This document shows, in pieces, positions 27,244-38,300 of a DNA stretch of 64,000 nt. Below the pieces are notes generated by a model that saw only the letters and a list, made by a program, of their open reading frames with translations, was not told where the DNA came from and did not search any database. The position numbers and the translations under genes were made by a program. The stretch is from Nocardia australiensis (GTDB lineage Bacteria > Actinomycetota > Actinomycetes > Mycobacteriales > Mycobacteriaceae): NCBI RefSeq assembly GCF_020733705.1, contig NZ_JAJFZM010000001.1:2232001-2296000 (forward strand), given 5' to 3'. The first letter of the stretch is position 1. The number at the start of each line of letters is the position of its first letter.

Positions 27244-27651
27244 TTAGGTTGATCGGGCGCCGAACGGTTGATCGCTGTCGACGATTTCGCGGCCTAATGG
27301 GAACAGTGACAGTGGGATCATCTTCAGGTTGGCCCAGCCGAATGGGATCCCGAGGATCGAAATGAACAACGGGATGCTGGTCAGCAGGTGCCCAATCGCG
27401 AGCCACCAGCCCGCGACAATGAACCAGATGATGTTGCCGAGCAGTGACCCGGCGCCGGCGGAGGGTTTCTCCACGGTCGTCCGGCCGAACGGCCACAGCA
27501 CGTAGGCGGCGATCCGGAACGACGCGATCCCGAACGGGATGGTGATGATGAGGACGCAGCAGATGATTCCCGCCAGTATGTAGCCCAGCGCCATCCAGAA
27601 CCCGCACAAGACGAGCCACAGGATATTGAGAACGAGCTGAATTGGCTTCAT
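27244..27651 (-). CDS. YccF-family inner membrane protein
   Basis: A 135-aa membrane protein from MKPIQLVLNILW. It shows the duplicated YccF domain: each half has a long hydrophobic helix pair followed by IPFGIASFRIAAYVLWPFG in the first and IPFGWANLKMIPLSLFPLG in the second. An upstream in-frame ATG adds four residues. YccF proteins are bacterial membrane proteins of unknown function. It stands alone beside the repeat array, with no co-oriented neighbour. Confidence 0.88.
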   Translation of the reverse strand: MKPIQLVLNILWLVLCGFWMALGYILAGIICCVLIITIPFGIASFRIAAYVLWPFGRTTVEKPSAGAGSLLGNIIWFIVAGWWLAIGHLLTSIPLFISILGIPFGWANLKMIPLSLFPLGREIVDSDQPFGARST

Positions 27652-27761
27652 AGTGTCAAGCATGCCAGCGGACCGGCATTTCGGGCATCACCCTGGGGAA
27701 CTACTCGCGCTCCGGGGCGACCCTGAGAATACCGCTGTCTACGGGTCTAGACGATGACGTG

Positions 27762-28967
27762 TCAGAAGAACCAGCCGAGTTCCGCGTCGCGCTCGGCGCC
27801 GAACGCCTCGTCGATCGCGCGCAGCTGCCCGGAATCCTTGGCCCGCAGTCGATTTGCCGCCGCGAACACCCGCGCCGGGTAGGCGCCGAGGTACATACTG
27901 CCGAGTACGTCGATACCGAGTTCGATATCGGCGGTGCGGTCGGTCGGTGTGCAGTCCGCGATACCGTCGCGCACCCGCAGCGCGAAAGTACCGCTGGCGT
28001 CACGGAACGGATCGGTGACGGCGAAAACGACATCCAGGTCGCGTCGATACGAGCGGGCATTGAGCGCGGCCGGTACGTCCATGAGCCGCAACCACAATCC
28101 GTCGTGGCGTGACGTTGTGCGAACCAGCCGCAGATCGGTGAGCAGATAGGGGAGCGGATCGTTGTCGGTGAGCACCGCCTCGATATGGGTGCACAGTTCG
28201 AGTCCGAACAGCGCCCGCCACAGCGCGGCGTGCGCATCGGCGGTCACTGTCCGCATCTCCGCCACGACGGCGGTCTTGCCGTATTCGCGATGGTGATAGC
28301 GATACAACGCATATCCGTCCGGGTGCACGAACGCGAACAGGTTGGTGCCGCCGCCACGAAAGGGCACTGGATCGGCGAACATCATGTCCCAGCGAGCGTT
28401 TGGACGTTCCTGTGCTCCGGGAACCAGCCTGCGCCACCGGTCGTAGATCGCCCGCACCGAATCGGCCGCGTCGGTCACCGTGCGCAGTGTGCCACCACCC
28501 GGATCGGGCGTGGACGGCAGGAACTCGCCGAACCGCCGATCGATCGTCACCGCGTTCTCCCGGATTGTCGGCCCGTACCCGAACCGCCCATAGATGGCGC
28601 CCTGGCTGACGGTGAAGATGGTCAGCGGCAGCCCGGCCGCCTCGGTGCGCCGATGCTGTTCGGTGTACATGGCCCGCAGAATCCCGCGCCTGCGGTGCGT
28701 CGGCGCCACGCTTACCCCGGCGATCCCGCAGACCTCGACGGTCCGTTCATCGGGCACCGTCAGCGTCATCGTCGTGGACCGGATATGTCCGATGATGCTG
28801 CCGTTGTCGACCGCGACGATCGCCTCGGCCGTCGGAAACACGTGCCGAATCATGTCCCCGTGCTCCGGGCCGGTATGCATGCCGAAGGCGGTATCGCCGA
28901 GCAACTCGATGGCCGCCGCGTCATCTTCGGTGGCCGACCGAATGGTGATGCCGGGTATCAGTGTCAT
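27762..28967 (-). CDS. Eis-type GNAT N-acetyltransferase
   Basis: A 401-aa three-domain Eis-family enzyme. The N-terminal GNAT domain contains the acetyl-CoA pyrophosphate loop VSVAPTHRRRG (85-95) and IYGRFGYG with Y126, the residue number used as general acid in mycobacterial Eis. A second GNAT-like domain and a C-terminal sterol-carrier-like domain follow. The chain ends GWFF, and Eis enzymes use the C-terminal carboxylate in catalysis. Eis proteins acetylate amines of aminoglycosides and lysines; the physiological substrate here is unknown. It is divergent from the TrmH gene. Confidence 0.9.
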   Translation of the reverse strand: MTLIPGITIRSATEDDAAAIELLGDTAFGMHTGPEHGDMIRHVFPTAEAIVAVDNGSIIGHIRSTTMTLTVPDERTVEVCGIAGVSVAPTHRRRGILRAMYTEQHRRTEAAGLPLTIFTVSQGAIYGRFGYGPTIRENAVTIDRRFGEFLPSTPDPGGGTLRTVTDAADSVRAIYDRWRRLVPGAQERPNARWDMMFADPVPFRGGGTNLFAFVHPDGYALYRYHHREYGKTAVVAEMRTVTADAHAALWRALFGLELCTHIEAVLTDNDPLPYLLTDLRLVRTTSRHDGLWLRLMDVPAALNARSYRRDLDVVFAVTDPFRDASGTFALRVRDGIADCTPTDRTADIELGIDVLGSMYLGAYPARVFAAANRLRAKDSGQLRAIDEAFGAERDAELGWFF

Positions 28968-29152
28968 CGCTCGACCTTCGCACGCGTCACGATCGCGCGC
29001 ACCGGATTTCGCGCCGAGCGACCGGACCGGCGATGTCGTGCGGTCCGTTCGGTCCAGCCCGGCCGACTCTGTCGACGCGACGGCATCGAGTCGATCCGTG
29101 GGGTGGTAGATCCGGTTGCGGCGCTGCGAACGTTGCGCGGCAGGATGTAGCC

Positions 29153-29956
29153 GTGGCCGAAGTGATCGACATCGATGACCCCGCTGACCCGCGGGTCGAT
29201 GACTTCCGCGATCTGAAGTCCGCCGATCGCAGGCCCGACCTGCCAGGACGGAAAGGGCTGGTGATCGCGGAAGGCGTCGTGGTCGTCCAGCGGATGCTGG
29301 ATTCGCGGTTCACCCCGAGCGCGCTGCTCGGGGTCGAGAAGCGTCGCACGGAACTGGCCGATGACCTCGCTGAGGTCGATGTGCCGTACTTCCGCGCGAC
29401 CGCCGAGATCATGGCGGAGGTTGTCGGGTTCCATCTGAACCGTGGTGTGCTCGCGGTGGCGAAACGACCCGTCGAACTGTCGGTGGCGCAGGTGCTGACC
29501 GGCGCGCGCACCGTCGCGGTGCTGGAGGGCGTGAACGATCACGAGAACCTCGGATCGATGTTCCGCAACGCGGCCGGCCTCGGTGCCGAGGCGATCCTAT
29601 TCGGGGATCGATGCGCCGATCCGCTGTATCGGCGAGCGGTGCGGGTGTCGATGGGGCATGTGCTCCGGGTGCCGTTCGCGCAGTTGCCGAAGTGGCCCGG
29701 AGACCTGGATATATTGCGGGAAAACGGGTTTCAGATAATTGCCCTCACTCCGGACCCGGCGGCGGCGAATCTGGCCACGGCGATGACGGGGGAGCGGGTG
29801 GCCTTGTTGCTCGGTGCGGAGGGCCCGGGATTGACCGAGGAAGCCATGCGCGCCACCGACATTCGGGCCAGAATTCCGATGTCACCGGGCACCGACTCGC
29901 TGAATGTGGCGACAGCGGCGGCAATGGCCTTCTATGAACGGGTGAGGATGTCGTGA
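29153..29956 (+). CDS. TrmH/SpoU family RNA 2'-O-methyltransferase, Rv0881-like
   Basis: A 267-aa SPOUT enzyme from GTG 29153; an upstream frame extension to 28961 is antisense to the Eis promoter and unlikely. The N-terminal part resembles an L30e-like RNA-binding domain. The C-terminal knot has motif 1 NDHENLGSMFRNA, motif 2 LLGAEGPGL and motif 3 IPMSPGTDSLNVATAAAMAFYE, which bind S-adenosylmethionine. It probably methylates a ribose in rRNA or tRNA; the site is unknown. The stop overlaps the next start by 4 nt (GTGA), so the DUF2537 gene is translationally coupled. Confidence 0.9.
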   Translation: MAEVIDIDDPADPRVDDFRDLKSADRRPDLPGRKGLVIAEGVVVVQRMLDSRFTPSALLGVEKRRTELADDLAEVDVPYFRATAEIMAEVVGFHLNRGVLAVAKRPVELSVAQVLTGARTVAVLEGVNDHENLGSMFRNAAGLGAEAILFGDRCADPLYRRAVRVSMGHVLRVPFAQLPKWPGDLDILRENGFQIIALTPDPAAANLATAMTGERVALLLGAEGPGLTEEAMRATDIRARIPMSPGTDSLNVATAAAMAFYERVRMS

Positions 29957-30267
29957 GCAGCTACTTGCCGAACGGGGCGTACCGGCCCTATCAGCCCTAC
30001 CACGACCCGACGCCGTGGGCGGCGGGCCTGACCGTCGCCGGCATGGTGGCGGTGTTGACCGCCGTTGCCGTGTACTCGTTCGGAGACGCGCTCGCACAGG
30101 TGCATCCGTTGCTCGCCGTGGTGGTGAACCTCATCGCGGCCATCGGCGTTGCGCCGACGGCCTGGCGCTGGCGCAACGCCCTGGTGACCCGCTGGATAAT
30201 CGCGGGCGGCGGAGTGGGTGTGCTGCTGGGCTGGGTGGCGCTGGTGATCGGCGGGTTGGCGAGTTAG
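29953..30267 (+). CDS. DUF2537 membrane protein
   Basis: A 104-aa protein with about three hydrophobic helices (WAAGLTVAGMVAVLTAVAVY, then LLAVVVNLIAAIGVAPTAW, then IIAGGGVGVLLGWVALVIGG). It matches DUF2537 (M. tuberculosis Rv0882), function unknown. The GTG start overlaps the methyltransferase stop by 4 nt. Its own stop overlaps the stop of the converging gene: TTAG at 30264-30267 supplies TAG on one strand and TAA on the other. Confidence 0.82.
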   Translation: MSSYLPNGAYRPYQPYHDPTPWAAGLTVAGMVAVLTAVAVYSFGDALAQVHPLLAVVVNLIAAIGVAPTAWRWRNALVTRWIIAGGGVGVLLGWVALVIGGLAS

Positions 30268-31007
30268 GACACGCGGTCGCGGCCCCGCAGCCAACTGAAC
30301 AGGCCGCGCCGGTGTCCCGGGTCGCCGGGTGTCATCCCGTCAGGGATGGTGACGGTGGTTTCGGGCGCCTGCCCCTTCGGATACAGCGTGAACCCGCACA
30401 CGGAGACATCGCCGGGCAGTAAAGCGCCGTCGGCGGCCGGTGGGCGGTAGTGGAATCCGAGCCATTCATTGTTGGCGGCGTCCGCGAAATCGGGGGGATC
30501 GAACGGCAGTGTCTGCGGGTCAGGCAGGTCACCGGGAAGCCACCGCACCGGATGATCGCCCGCCCAGTACGGCCGCTCCCAGACCAGCGGCAGGCCCTCG
30601 TCTTCGAGGATGTTCACCCGCGTCGAGCTGAACGCCCGTCGGAATTCGCCACGCTCCCAATGGGCGAACGCACCCCAGCCGTGTACGGTGTCGAACGACA
30701 CGAGATAGGTGTGCTCCGATGCCAGCGGGCGGACAAGCAGTTCGGGTAATGCTGTCGGGCGCAGTAGAGCCGCCTGCGTCGAGCACACCACGGTGACACC
30801 GGGATAGCAGCCGATGTACACCTCGTCTGCATCCGGGCCCGCGCAACCACCCAGCGTGCCGACCATGATCGGCCGGACGTCGCGGTCGGCATGCAACTGC
30901 TTTGCCAGGGCGAGTGCGGCGTCGGGGTCGGGATCGTGATTCTGGCGGAGTACCGCCAACGGGTCGACCGCGTCGACGTACCAGAGGGACGAAGCCTTGG
31001 ATAGCAT
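30264..31007 (-). CDS. Conserved hypothetical protein (DUF6928-like)
   Basis: A 247-aa soluble protein from MLSKASSLWYVDAVDPL; a GGGAGGTG ribosome binding site 8 nt upstream decides the start over a longer frame. The N-terminus (LWYVDAVDPLAVLRQN, then PDPDAALALAKQLH) and a middle VSFDTVHGWGAFAHWERGEFRRAFSS pattern match a family of actinobacterial hypothetical proteins. The WERGEFRRAFSS stretch suggests a fixed structural motif. It has no signal peptide and no membrane helix. The C-terminal SWLRGRDRVS is basic. It overlaps the DUF2537 stop. No function can be offered. Confidence 0.72.
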   Translation of the reverse strand: MLSKASSLWYVDAVDPLAVLRQNHDPDPDAALALAKQLHADRDVRPIMVGTLGGCAGPDADEVYIGCYPGVTVVCSTQAALLRPTALPELLVRPLASEHTYLVSFDTVHGWGAFAHWERGEFRRAFSSTRVNILEDEGLPLVWERPYWAGDHPVRWLPGDLPDPQTLPFDPPDFADAANNEWLGFHYRPPAADGALLPGDVSVCGFTLYPKGQAPETTVTIPDGMTPGDPGHRRGLFSWLRGRDRVS

Positions 31008-31468
31008 TTCCCGCACCTCCCGATGGTTGCACGAAACAGCTCCGCGAACTTCGAGCAACTCTCGGTGAATTTGAAAACATAGCCTTACCGAGGAAGCCCG
31101 TCGTCAGCATTTGCAGTAGCTGACACACGAAAAATCTACTCGCACTTTGTCCGAAAGATGTGGCTTCGCCCGCGAACACGCCAGCAGCCCAAGAAATTCG
31201 CCCAGCAGCGCCTACTCAGCTACCCCGAAGATTCCTCAGCAAACGTGCGTGCTGGAAGCCGAGGTCCGCTTCTCGAGCGGCCGCCGGTGCCGCCACTGCG
31301 TTGCGCGAATCTGTCGAGAAATCGGGAATTCATACGTTAGAACACCAGAAATACCAACTGATTTCGCTGGCACATGGATAACTCACCCGGAACCGGCCAA
31401 CTCACTCACCAACCGCCGACATCACACCTGGCTCTGGCCGAAAGACCTGGGTCGGCGCGAACGCGCTT
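31008..31468. other. 461-bp intergenic region between sepH and the DUF6928-like gene
   Basis: A comparatively AT-rich stretch in a GC-rich window. No frame has a convincing start, codon pattern or homology. On the minus strand, about 80-90 nt before the downstream gene, GGTAAGGCTATG weakly resembles an IdeR/DtxR iron box half-site. Otherwise nothing is recognised. Confidence 0.4.
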
Positions 31469-32599
31469 CTAGTGGCCGGAGCTACGGACACCGAGCAGCA
31501 CGTCCTCCCAGGACGGCATCGGTGCCTTACCGCGCTTGGTGCGGTTCGGCTTCGCGGGAACGGTCTTGCCGTTGTTGCCCGGCTTGCCCGTCTCTTCGGC
31601 CGCGGGCGTCTGGGGGGCGCTAGGGGTCTTCGGTCCAGCGGGTGCGGCACCCGCATCGGTCGCCGCAGCTCCCGCGGCGGCAGGAGTCGCATTCGAACCC
31701 GCCGAAGCCGAGGTGGCGTTGCCACCGGCCGCTGGAACTGTGTTGGTGCTCGCCGCCGGGATGGCGGCGCTGCTCGCGGCGGCCGGAATCGCGGCGGCAC
31801 CGCCACCCGCGACGACGGAACGCTGCTCGTAGTACTCGTCCAACGTCGGCTGCCGAGACGCCGTACGCGCGGCCGGTGCCACGGCTTCGCGGGCCGGACG
31901 GGTCTCGGCGGGACGAGTCTCTGCCGGGCGTGTCTCCACCGGCGGTTCGAGGGCGGCTGGAGCCTCGATCTCGGCTTGCGGCGCGGGAAGGATTGTGGCC
32001 AAACCGCGTAGCGCGCGACCGAAGTCGGGATCGATCAGATCAGAGGCCGGGGCGTCCAAAGGCGCCACCGAACCGCCGTGCGCGTCGGGCTGGTAGCGCC
32101 AATGCGCGGTGATATCGGAACGGCCGTTCTGCCACTGCAATTGCGCGACCCAGAAGCCCTTCTCGTCTTTCCAGGCATCCCATTCGGCGCCCTCGATATT
32201 GTGCCCACGTTCGGTGAACGCGGCGGTGACGATATCGATGAGGGTTTCCACAGCGGGACCGTCGCCGCGAACCGGGTGCGCCTTCTGTGCGAGCTCGGCA
32301 GCGCGTGCGCGCTCCAATAGAACCGGATAGGCGAACCGGTCGACCCGGCTGGCCGGCATCCCGGACTCTTCAGTGACCTGTTCGACGGAGGCACCGGCAC
32401 GGATACGAGCTTGAATATCGCGAGGACGCATAGTTGCTTCCATTTCGATCTCAATCTGGCCGAATCGGGCAAGGTCTCCGCGTGCTGCGGCTCGAAGCTT
32501 GTCGTCGGCAGGCAGCCGGTATTTGTTGCCGGTCTCGGCGTCGATACACACGATGTGCGTGGAGTCGGGCGTCACCCCGATCACTCGAAGTTCACGCAC
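31469..32599 (-). CDS. sepH: Cell-division regulator SepH (DUF3071)
   Basis: A 376-aa protein starting at GTG 32599, set by a near-ideal AAGGAGGTAACG ribosome binding site; the longer open frame upstream is not used. The N-terminal ~170 residues are the DUF3071 domain with a helix-turn-helix (GASVEQVTEESGMPASRVDRF). The middle has WDAWKDEKGFWVAQLQW. The C-terminal ~180 residues are an alanine/proline/threonine-rich linker ending in KAPMPSWEDVLLGVR, the conserved tail. SepH binds FtsZ and promotes filament assembly in actinobacteria. Its place before serC matches Rv0883c-Rv0884c. Confidence 0.93.
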   Translation of the reverse strand: MRELRVIGVTPDSTHIVCIDAETGNKYRLPADDKLRAAARGDLARFGQIEIEMEATMRPRDIQARIRAGASVEQVTEESGMPASRVDRFAYPVLLERARAAELAQKAHPVRGDGPAVETLIDIVTAAFTERGHNIEGAEWDAWKDEKGFWVAQLQWQNGRSDITAHWRYQPDAHGGSVAPLDAPASDLIDPDFGRALRGLATILPAPQAEIEAPAALEPPVETRPAETRPAETRPAREAVAPAARTASRQPTLDEYYEQRSVVAGGGAAAIPAAASSAAIPAASTNTVPAAGGNATSASAGSNATPAAAGAAATDAGAAPAGPKTPSAPQTPAAEETGKPGNNGKTVPAKPNRTKRGKAPMPSWEDVLLGVRSSGH

Positions 32600-32835
32600 C
32601 GTTACCTCCTTATCGCGTCGGCTCGCGACACCGCCCACTTTTCGAAACAGTAGTGCACTCTTGATGATCTCGCCGCAAGACACGCGGGGCGGAAATCTGG
32701 GAGCAATCCCCTGCCCCCCGCTAATCTGCTGTGTTCGTTTTCGACACCCGTGGATGCTGAGTGTTTGCGGCTCGCGGTGTAGTCGCGCAGGCAACCATCA
32801 TTCGCGCTCGGCGCGTGCTGGTTGCCTGCGGACAA

Positions 32836-34729
<1,894 letters not shown>

Positions 34730-34742
34730 GCGGGCCCGCCTC

Positions 34743-35330
34743 TCACTTCGGGGAGACGCGGCTCAGCGCGTACCGGGTAACCGCGATCAGTGCGTCCTTC
34801 GCCGACTCGCGGTTGCGTGCGTCGATCATCATGACCGGGACATCGTCGGGCACTGACAGGGCATCCCGGATGGCCTCCTCGGGGAAACGGGGTGCGCCGT
34901 CGAATTCGTTCACCGCGACAAGGAACGGTAGGCCGAGCTCCTCGAAATAGTCGACCGCGGAGAAACTCTCGTCCACCCGGCGGGCATCGACCAGCACGAT
35001 CGCACCGATGGCGCCGAGGCTGAGGTCATCCCACATGAACCAGAATCGGTGCTGGCCCGGGGTTCCGAACAGATAGAGGACTAGATCGTCGGCCAGGCTG
35101 ATGCGGCCGAAATCCATTGCCACGGTGGTGGTCTGCTTGTCCGGAACCGGCGAGGTGTCGTCCACCTCGGAACTGAGATCGGTGATCACGGCTTCGGTGC
35201 GTAGTGGCACGATATCGGATACAGCGCCGACCAGGGTTGTCTTGCCGACGCCGAATTCACCGGCGATCACGATCTTCGCGGAAACGGCGCGGGTGCCGGA
35301 GGAGTGGTCTACGGATTCTACTGTGGTCAT
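34743..35330 (-). CDS. cvnD: CvnD-type small GTPase (reduced conservon)
   Basis: A 195-aa MglA-like GTPase of the conservon family. Walker A is GEFGVGKT (24-31). The switch region is YLFGTPGQHRFWFMWDD, and VNEFDG stands in for the NKxD specificity motif. Conservon GTPases act with a sensor kinase-like protein, a roadblock protein (CvnB) and a DUF742 protein (CvnC). Here only CvnA is present: the start overlaps the cvnA stop by 4 nt (ATGA), with no roadblock or DUF742 gene between or nearby. It is closely similar to the CvnD at 57404-58006. Confidence 0.9.
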   Translation of the reverse strand: MTTVESVDHSSGTRAVSAKIVIAGEFGVGKTTLVGAVSDIVPLRTEAVITDLSSEVDDTSPVPDKQTTTVAMDFGRISLADDLVLYLFGTPGQHRFWFMWDDLSLGAIGAIVLVDARRVDESFSAVDYFEELGLPFLVAVNEFDGAPRFPEEAIRDALSVPDDVPVMMIDARNRESAKDALIAVTRYALSRVSPK

Positions 35331-38300
35331 CGGATGTCCTCGGCTGCAAAGGGTTTCGACGTTCGAGTTGCTCGGCCGTCACGTACACCACGGTCATATC
35401 TGTTGAGTCCGGCTCGGATCGACTCGGGGTCGGGTCGGGCTTGGTTCGAGTGCTCGGTGCCCGTCTCGGCGCCGCCCGGGACCAGCAGGTTCCCGGGTTC
35501 GCGCTGCGGCAATCCGGATTTGGTGCGCTCGGTTACCGGCTGATCCGCCGCTCGCCGCGCCGCCGACCACCCCTCGTCCGCTGCCGAATTCCAACTCACC
35601 GAAGCCTCCTCCTGGCTGGTCACCGGGTCTGTGAGCCAGGCCGAAATCATTCCCGCGAAGATCGGGGTTGTCGCGCTCTCGTCCCCGGTCGACGCGGACC
35701 GCGTCGACCGAGTATTGGTCTGTACGCCCCCGGCCGCCGTTTGTGGGGGCTGATCGGCCGATTTTCCAGGCTGTGATTCGGATTCACCTGTCCGCGTGGT
35801 GAATTCGGGCAGTTTTGTTGCGAGTGCAGATTGTGTTGCCGGGGTCGGGGTGGTGGGGCTCGCTGGTCGCGGCTCGGGTTGCATTGTTGGCGAGCCGAAT
35901 TCGGATAGTACGTGTGCGGCGTGTGGTGGTGAGGGGAGTGGTTGTGCGGGCGAGGTGGGGCCCGCCGGCCGTGATTCGGGTGGCGCGGCGGACGATGCCG
36001 GTTCTACGGGGGGTGTGGGCGGGGAGGTGAATTCAGATGGTGCGGATGCGGGGCTCGTGCCGGTGTTGGTCGCTACGGGAGCGTCCGGTGGGGTGGGTGA
36101 ATTAGGTTGTGCCGGGCACGGATTGGATTCTGGTGGCGTGGGTGCTGCTTGCTCACCGGTGGTTGAGACGTCCGTTGGTGCGGCTGCGGATGGCTTTCGG
36201 GGGCGACGGAAGAACGAGGCTGTCTTGGTGGCTCGTCGTTGATGTGCTTGCGCGGCGGTGAGGTTCGGTGTGGCCGTGGGTTGGGCTGCGGACCGTGTGG
36301 CAGGTTCGGTGGTTGGTGCAGTCGCGGCGGTTGCTGAGTTCTCAGCGGTGGACGACGTTCCAGCACCGGCGGTAGTTGCCGAACCTGATGGTAGTGCGGC
36401 GGCCGAGCCAGACGATGTTGCGGCAGTTCCCGGGCTCGCGAGCGTTGCGGTAGTAGCCGATGTCGCTGACGATCCGGCCGCTGTCGGGTTCGCCGCGGTG
36501 CGCGACGTCGCGGGGTCGACAGTCGACGCTGGGGTGACCGGGGTTGTCGCACTGGAGTCGACTGTCGACGCCGCACCGGTCGTCGGGTTTGCTGATGGTG
36601 CGGTGCCCGCCCGGATTGCTGAGGTTGCGGCGCCTGCCGGGTTCGATGACGTTGTAGAAGTTGTTGGGCCCGTGGATGTTTCGTGGTCTACCGGGTTCGG
36701 CGGGTTCGCTGGTGTCGCTTCGGCTGTCGGGTTCACCGGTGTCGCGACAGTTCCCGAGGGCGCGGTTGTTGCCGCGGCTTCGGGATTCGCTGGGCTGGCC
36801 GGTGTTGCTGCGGCTGGGGCGTCCGCTGGGCTGGCCGGTGCTGCGGCGCCTGGCGTGTTCAGCGGTATTTTGGCAGTTGGCGCGTCCGCCGACATCCCGT
36901 GGCCTGTCAGGCTTGGCGAGGTCGACGGGCTTGCGGATGCCGCCGATTTCAATGGCGTCGAACTGGTTGTGGTCGCATCGAGTCCGCCGCCGGGCTTGCG
37001 GCGACCTCTGCGGTTGGCGCCCGGCACTCGTTTCGGGAGACCGTAGCTGGTGATCTCGGCCGCGGGCGGCTTCGGCTCGGGCCCGGGCTCGGGCTCGGGC
37101 CTCGGTTCGTTGGCGACCGCGCCGGCGGCGAGTGCTTGCCGTGCCGTCGGCGCGGCGACGATGGCACGTGGCCTGATCGGCTTGGGCTGCAACGACTTAG
37201 GGGTGACCGGGTCCGCTCCGGTCGCCGAATATATGGCGTCGCGGTGCACGGGAATGACCGGCTGACCATCGCCGGGGGTGCCGAGGTCCTGGGACGCAAC
37301 CGCGATCAGTGTGGCGGGGATGTGCAGGCTTGCGGTGATGCCGGGATTCGACGCGCGATCCTGGGTGCGGCGCAAACGAACCGTGATGCCGTGGCGCTCG
37401 GCGAGCCTGCCGACCACGAAGATGCCCATCTGCCTGGTCGTCGCCAGGGTCGCCGACGCCGATGTCGACAGCCTGCGGTTGATGTCGTCGAGTTCGTCGA
37501 GGCCGATGCCGATGCCTTTGTCGATAACCTCGACCAGCAGCCCACCCTCGGAGGTCCGGCTGTAGGCGAAGGTGACGTCGGTGTCGGGCGGCGAAGCCCG
37601 CAGCGCGTTCTCCAGCAACTCGGCGATCAGATGCACCATATCGGTGGCGGCGGCACCGATGACCCAACCATCCGGTGTCGCACCGGCTTTCACGCGCTGA
37701 TAGTCCTCGACCTCGGAGAGCGCGGCGCGCAGAATGTCGCGTACCTCGACCGGCCCGGACCGGTCGTGCCGAGCTTTCGTGCCCGCGAGCACCAGGAGAT
37801 TGGCGCTGTTTCGCCGCATGCGAGCGGCCAGGTGATCGAGCCGGAAGAGTTGGTCGAGGCGTTCGGGATCCTTCTCCTCGAACTCGAGCGCGTCGATCAT
37901 GCTGAGCTGGCGGTCGACCAGGGTCTGGCTGCGCCGGGCCATGGTGACGAACATGTCGTTGACCTGATCGCGCAATAGTTGTTGCTGCGCCGCAAGTTTG
38001 AGCGCCTGTGCGTGTAGCCGGTCGACCGTGCCCGCGATCTCGCCGATCTCCTCGCCGGTATGCACCGGCACCGAGGTGACCACGATCTGCTCCAAATGCG
38101 TGCCGCGACTGATCCGCTCGACCTCGTCGGGCAGATCGCGATCGGCGAGTTTCGCCGCTCCCGCCCGCAGTCGGCGCAGCGGGCGCAACAGCGAACGCGC
38201 CACCAGCACGGCTAAACCGAGCGCGGCGACCAATGTAGCGAGCACAACGATGGAGGACTGGATCCAGGCCGATCGGGCGGCATCGACCTCACTATCGACG

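Noticed and set aside
28961..29152. N-terminal extension of the TrmH gene
   Set aside because: The extra ~64 residues are arginine-rich without conserved features and lie over the Eis 5' end. GTG 29153 starts the conserved protein.
31068..31095. Iron-box-like AACATAGCCTTACC before the DUF6928-like gene; a similar AACATAGCCTTTCG occurs near 979
   Set aside because: Only about 11 of 19 positions match the IdeR/DtxR consensus and one half is absent. Neither downstream gene is a recognised iron gene.
31158..31381. Short plus-strand frames in the sepH downstream gap
   Set aside because: No ribosome binding site, no conserved pattern, and low GC at codon third positions compared with neighbouring genes.
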